The notes under the pieces: generated by a model
Databases searched by the model: none
The model's input: the letters and a program-made list of their open reading frames with translations, nothing else
What the model was told of the DNA's origin: nothing
In this document: positions 60,704 to 64,000 of the stretch, piece by piece
How positions within the stretch are numbered: position 1 is the first letter of the stretch
How the letters are laid out: every line of letters begins with the position of its first letter
Origin: Streptomyces sp. NRRL F-4489
Lineage (GTDB): Bacteria > Actinomycetota > Actinomycetes > Streptomycetales > Streptomycetaceae
Length of the DNA stretch: 64,000 bases
Reading direction: 5' to 3'
Assembly (NCBI RefSeq): GCF_001509485.1
Contig: NZ_LLZI01000254.1
Coordinates: forward strand, 60,321 to 124,320
Translations under genes and position numbers: made by a program

Positions 60704-61819
60704 ATGACCGCTGAACCCGTCACGCTGGCCCTCTGCGGCGATGTGATGCTCGGCCGCGGAGTCGACCAGATCCTGCCCTGCCCCGGCGACCCCGAGCTGC
60801 GCGAGGTCTACGTCGAGGACGCCCGGATCTACGTCGGCCTGGCCGAGGCGGTCAACGGCCCGATCCCCCGCCCCGTCGACTACGCCTACCCCTGGGGCGA
60901 CGCGCTGGCCGCCCTGGACGCCGCCGCGCCCGCCGCCCGCGTCCTCAACCTGGAGACCGGCGTCACCCGGCGCGGCACCTTCGCCCCCGGCCGGGAGATC
61001 CACTACCGCATGCACCCGGCGAACCTGCCCTGCCTGACCGCGGCCCGCCCCGACGCCGTCGTCCTCGCCAACAACCACGTCCTGGACTTCGGTCGCGAGG
61101 GGCTCGCCGAGACCCTGGACAGCCTGGCCGCGGCCGGTCTGCGGACGGCGGGCGCGGGCGCCGACGCCGCCGCGGCCCGCCGCCCCGCCGCCGTCCCGCT
61201 GCCGGGCGGCCGCCGCCTCCTCGTCCTCGCCGTGGGGATGCCGTCCAGCGGCGTCCCCCGCACCTGGGCCGCGACCGCTCACCACGGCGGCGTGCACTGG
61301 GCCCCCGGCCCCTCGCCCGCCACCGCCGCCGAGGCCGCCGCCGCGCTGCGCGCCGCCCGCCGCCCCGGCGACCTGACCATGGTCTCGGTGCACTGGGGCT
61401 CGAACTGGGGCTATACCGTCCCCCGCGACCAGACCGCCTGCGCGCACGCCCTGATCGACGCCGGAGTGGACCTCGTCCACGGCCACTCCTCGCACCATCC
61501 GCGCCCGCTGGAGGTGCACGCGGGAAAGCTGATCCTGCACGGCTGCGGCGACTTCATCGACGACTACGAGGGCATCACCGGCTACGAGCGCTACCGTGAC
61601 GATCTGCGCCCGCTCTACCTCCCCGCCCTCGACGCCGGCACCGGCCGCCTCCGCGAGCTGCGGATCGTCCCGTTCCAGGCGCACCGGATGCGGCTGCGCC
61701 ACGCCTCCCGCGCGGACGCCCGCTGGCTCGCCGCCCTCCTGGACGGCCTCACCACCGGCTTCGCGCCCTGCGCCCTGTCCATGGACCCGGCACCGGCCCT
61801 GACCCTCCGCCCGGCCTGA
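60704..61819 (+). CDS. CapA-family (poly-gamma-glutamate capsule synthesis-like) protein
   Basis: 371 residues of the PGA_cap/CapA metallophosphatase-like family: TLALCGDVMLGRGVD at the start, NLETGVT, VVLANNHVLDFGREGL, SVHWGSNWGY and LVHGHSSHHPRPLEV (metal-binding His). No signal peptide is seen, unlike many CapA proteins, so a cytoplasmic role is possible. In organisms without a capsule operon its function is unclear. AAAAGGAAG lies upstream. Confidence 0.88.
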   Translation: MTAEPVTLALCGDVMLGRGVDQILPCPGDPELREVYVEDARIYVGLAEAVNGPIPRPVDYAYPWGDALAALDAAAPAARVLNLETGVTRRGTFAPGREIHYRMHPANLPCLTAARPDAVVLANNHVLDFGREGLAETLDSLAAAGLRTAGAGADAAAARRPAAVPLPGGRRLLVLAVGMPSSGVPRTWAATAHHGGVHWAPGPSPATAAEAAAALRAARRPGDLTMVSVHWGSNWGYTVPRDQTACAHALIDAGVDLVHGHSSHHPRPLEVHAGKLILHGCGDFIDDYEGITGYERYRDDLRPLYLPALDAGTGRLRELRIVPFQAHRMRLRHASRADARWLAALLDGLTTGFAPCALSMDPAPALTLRPA

Positions 61820-61888
61820 CCCGCCGCGCCCCGGGGCCACCGCTCGGGCGCACCGGTGGTGCGCCCCGGCCGCCACCGGCCAGCGCCG

Positions 61889-62782
61889 CTACTCCCCGGC
61901 CGCCGCCACCGCCGCCGCCAGCGCCAGCACCCGCCGCGCCTCCTCGACGTGGAGGTTCTCCACCATCCGCCCGTCCACGGTGACCACCCCGCGCCCCTCC
62001 CGGCCGGCCGCCTCGAACGCGTCGATGATCTTCCGGGCCCGGTCCACCTCGGCCTCCGCCGGCGCGAACACCCGGTTGCACGGCCCGATCTGCGACGGAT
62101 GGATCAGCGTCTTCCCGTCGAACCCGAACTCCCGGCCCTGTACGCACTCCGCCTCGAACCCGGCCGCGTCCCGTACGTCGTTGAACACCCCGTCCAGGAT
62201 CGCCTTCCCCGCCTCGCGGGCGGCCAGCAGCGCCAGCGACAACCCGGTCAGCAGCGGCGCCCGGCCCGGGACATGGGCCGCGTGCAGCTCCTTCGCCAGG
62301 TCGTTGGTGCCCATCACCAGCACCGTCAGCCGCTCGCTCGCCCCGGCCACCGCCCGCGCGTCCAGCATCGCCCGCGGCGTCTCCACCATCGCCCAGATCG
62401 CGGTGCGGTCCGGGGCGCCGGCCGCCTCCAGCCGCCGCTCGACCTCCCGCACGGTCTCCGCGGACTCCACCTTCGGCACCACCACCGCGTCCGGTCCGGC
62501 CTGCGCCGCCGCCCGCAGATCGTCCGCGAACCACCGGGTGCCGGGCCCGTTGACCCGGACCGCGACCTCCCGCCGGCCGTACGCGCCCGAGGCCACCGCC
62601 GCCGCGACCCGCTCCCGCGCCGCCTCCTTGGCGTCCGGCGCGACCGCGTCCTCCAGATCCAGGATCAGCCCGTCCGCCGGCAGCGTCCGCGCCTTGTCCA
62701 GCGCCCGCTCGTTCGCCCCCGGCATGTACAGCACCGAACGCCGCGCCCGCACCGCACCGGCCGCCTCACCCATGACGCTCAC
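61889..62782 (-). CDS. HpcH/HpaI-family CoA-ester lyase/thioesterase (ethylmalonyl-CoA pathway type)
   Basis: A 297-residue citE-like TIM-barrel enzyme: [36 protein letters not shown] (Asp/Glu metal site), [11 protein letters not shown] and [20 protein letters not shown]. The GTG start at 62782 overlaps the upstream stop as GTGA; an ATG at 62773 is an alternative. In Streptomyces a neighbouring pair of such genes belongs to the ethylmalonyl-CoA pathway, giving malyl-CoA thioesterase or lyase activity. Assignment between these is inferred. Confidence 0.85.
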   Translation of the reverse strand: MSVMGEAAGAVRARRSVLYMPGANERALDKARTLPADGLILDLEDAVAPDAKEAARERVAAAVASGAYGRREVAVRVNGPGTRWFADDLRAAAQAGPDAVVVPKVESAETVREVERRLEAAGAPDRTAIWAMVETPRAMLDARAVAGASERLTVLVMGTNDLAKELHAAHVPGRAPLLTGLSLALLAAREAGKAILDGVFNDVRDAAGFEAECVQGREFGFDGKTLIHPSQIGPCNRVFAPAEAEVDRARKIIDAFEAAGREGRGVVTVDGRMVENLHVEEARRVLALAAAVAAAGE

Positions 62783-63846
62783 TCCGCTCCCTCGCCACCG
62801 GCCGCGTACGCCGCGCGCAGCTCGGGATCCCGTGCCGCCAGCGCCTCGGCCAGCTCCACCACCACCCGGCACTGCTTGACCGTGGCGTCGTCCTGCATCT
62901 TCCCGTCCAGCATCACCGCGCCGGTCCCGTCGCCCATCGCCGCGATCGCCCGCCGCGCCCAGGCGACATCGGCCGGCGACGGCGAGAAGACCTTCTTGGC
63001 GATCCCGATCTGCACCGGGTGCAGGCTCCACGCCCCCACGCACCCCAGCAGGAACGCGTTGCGGAACTGGTCCTCGCACGCCACGGTGTCCTGGATGTCC
63101 CCGAACGGCCCGTAGTACGGCAGGATTCCGTGCGCCGCGCAGGCGTCCACCATCCGCGCGATCGTGTAGTGCCACAGGTCCTGCTGGAACACCGCCCGCG
63201 CCCCGGCCACCCCGTCCGCCCCGGGGTCCTCCCGTACGAGGTAGCCCGGATGCCCGCCGCCGACCCGGGTCGTCTTCATCCGCCGGCTCGCCGCCAGGTC
63301 CGCCGGCCCCAGCGAGATGCCCTGCATCCGCGGACTGGCCCCGGCGATCTCCTCGACGTTCGCCACCCCGCGCGGCGTCTCCAGGATCGCGTGCAGCAGG
63401 ATCGGCCGCGCCACCCGGGCCTTCGCCTCCAGCTGGGCCACCAGCCGGTCGAGGTAGTGGATGTCCTCGGCGCCCTCCACCTTCGGCACCATGATCACGT
63501 CCAGCGTGTCGCCGATCTCCGTGACCAGCGTGCGCAGATCGTCCAGCGCCCAGGGGGAGTCGAGGCTGTTGATCCGCGTCCACAGCTGCGTTTCGCCGAA
63601 GTCGGTCCCGCGCGCGATCCCGACCAGCCCGTCCCGCGCCGCCTCCTTGCGATCGGCCGGAACCCCGTCCTCCAGGTTCCCCAGCAGCACATCGACGTCC
63701 GGCACCAGGCCCGGCACCTTGGCCGCCATCCGCGGATTGCCCGGATCGAAGAAGTGGATCATCCGCGACGGCCGGAACGGCACCTCCCGCACCGGCTCCG
63801 GAGCCCCCACGGCCAACGGACGGAAGAAGTCCTTCGGAGAACGCAC
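62779..63846 (-). CDS. HpcH/HpaI-family malyl-CoA/beta-methylmalyl-CoA lyase
   Basis: 355 residues, close to L-malyl-CoA/beta-methylmalyl-CoA lyases: [76 protein letters not shown] and [16 protein letters not shown]. It cleaves methylmalyl-CoA to propionyl-CoA and glyoxylate. It is translationally coupled to the following lyase-like gene. The crotonyl-CoA reductase and mutase that normally precede it would lie beyond the right edge. Confidence 0.88.
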   Translation of the reverse strand: MRSPKDFFRPLAVGAPEPVREVPFRPSRMIHFFDPGNPRMAAKVPGLVPDVDVLLGNLEDGVPADRKEAARDGLVGIARGTDFGETQLWTRINSLDSPWALDDLRTLVTEIGDTLDVIMVPKVEGAEDIHYLDRLVAQLEAKARVARPILLHAILETPRGVANVEEIAGASPRMQGISLGPADLAASRRMKTTRVGGGHPGYLVREDPGADGVAGARAVFQQDLWHYTIARMVDACAAHGILPYYGPFGDIQDTVACEDQFRNAFLLGCVGAWSLHPVQIGIAKKVFSPSPADVAWARRAIAAMGDGTGAVMLDGKMQDDATVKQCRVVVELAEALAARDPELRAAYAAGGEGAE

Positions 63847-64000
63847 CCAGCCTCCCAGCTCGCACGGCCACCGGCCCCGGCCCCGACCGGGCCCCGGACC
63901 ACCCGCCGCCCACTCTAGGCCCGCCCCCGCCCCCTGTTACCGGCCAGTACGTGTGCCCTTCCTCCCCCCCGCCACCCCAAGCCCCGCCCCTCAACTGCCC

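Noticed and set aside
1..64000. tRNA, rRNA, insertion sequences, integrase or phage genes
   Set aside because: None could be recognised on either strand; the putative insertion of the biosynthetic cluster is therefore not supported by mobile-element evidence.

Overview
This window is high-GC actinobacterial chromosome, almost certainly from Streptomyces or a close relative. The evidence is the strong GC bias at third codon positions, frequent GTG starts, ATGA/GTGA gene overlaps, families typical of streptomycetes (DUF1876, DUF5994, TerD, GlxA-type AraC regulators, LCP proteins), and many copies of the 14-bp palindrome GTTTCACGTGAAAC. That palindrome is the known Streptomyces parS (ParB-binding) consensus. 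I count 16 perfect copies, 4 with one mismatch and one degenerate copy, mostly between genes. This density is what is expected of a ParB-loading zone, which usually lies near oriC, although no dnaA/oriC signature is visible here.

Layout. 0.6-6.5 kb: a secreted/membrane esterase, a polysaccharide-deacetylase lipoprotein, and an OpuB/ProU-type compatible-solute ABC transporter (two permeases and a binding lipoprotein in one operon, with the CBS-domain ATPase convergent). 6.7-10.6 kb: an NADP-dependent oxidoreductase, two membrane/secreted proteins of unknown function and a CDF metal exporter. 10.8-23.5 kb: a corrin-ring cobalamin locus (cobL, cobM, cbiD, cobK, cobIJ fusion, cobH, cobG, cobN) with a B12 riboswitch in front of cobN. 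parS clusters lie between these genes, and one is read through as the C-terminal tail of CobG. 23.5-31.7 kb: an MFS exporter, DUF1876, an LCP cell-wall ligase, a BlaI/M56 regulatory pair with three BlaI-like operators, TerD and small proteins.

31.85-55.35 kb is a biosynthetic gene cluster and the most interesting part of the window. A class III lanthipeptide synthetase (LanKC) is followed by three tandem genes for the same 28-residue precursor, whose end (S22-x-x-S25-x-x-C28) fits the labionin/avionin ring motif. A GNAT acyltransferase is translationally coupled to LanKC. Around them are discrete fatty-acid-type genes: ketosynthase, ACP, enoyl reductase, MaoC-like dehydratase, acyl-activating enzyme, two unusual PPTase-fold proteins, an acylating-type aldehyde dehydrogenase and a ThDP enzyme. 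This points to a lipolanthine-like fatty-acid/RiPP hybrid of the microvionin/goadvionin kind. The set is unusual: no cysteine decarboxylase (LanD/HFCD), ketoreductase or ABC ATPase is seen, and several enzymes lack hallmark catalytic residues. Two paralogous XRE-TPR regulators, a two-component system and recurring TGACTC motifs suggest dedicated control. The cluster lies in a 28.7-kb stretch with no parS.

55.6-64 kb: an Rpf-like LysM protein, a convergent pair of paralogous secreted Asn/Ser/Gly-rich proteins sharing one terminator, a secreted peptidase-type hydrolase, a cupin, a GlxA regulator, more parS sites, a CapA-like protein and two coupled HpcH/HpaI (malyl-CoA lyase-type) genes of ethylmalonyl-CoA pathway character at the right edge.
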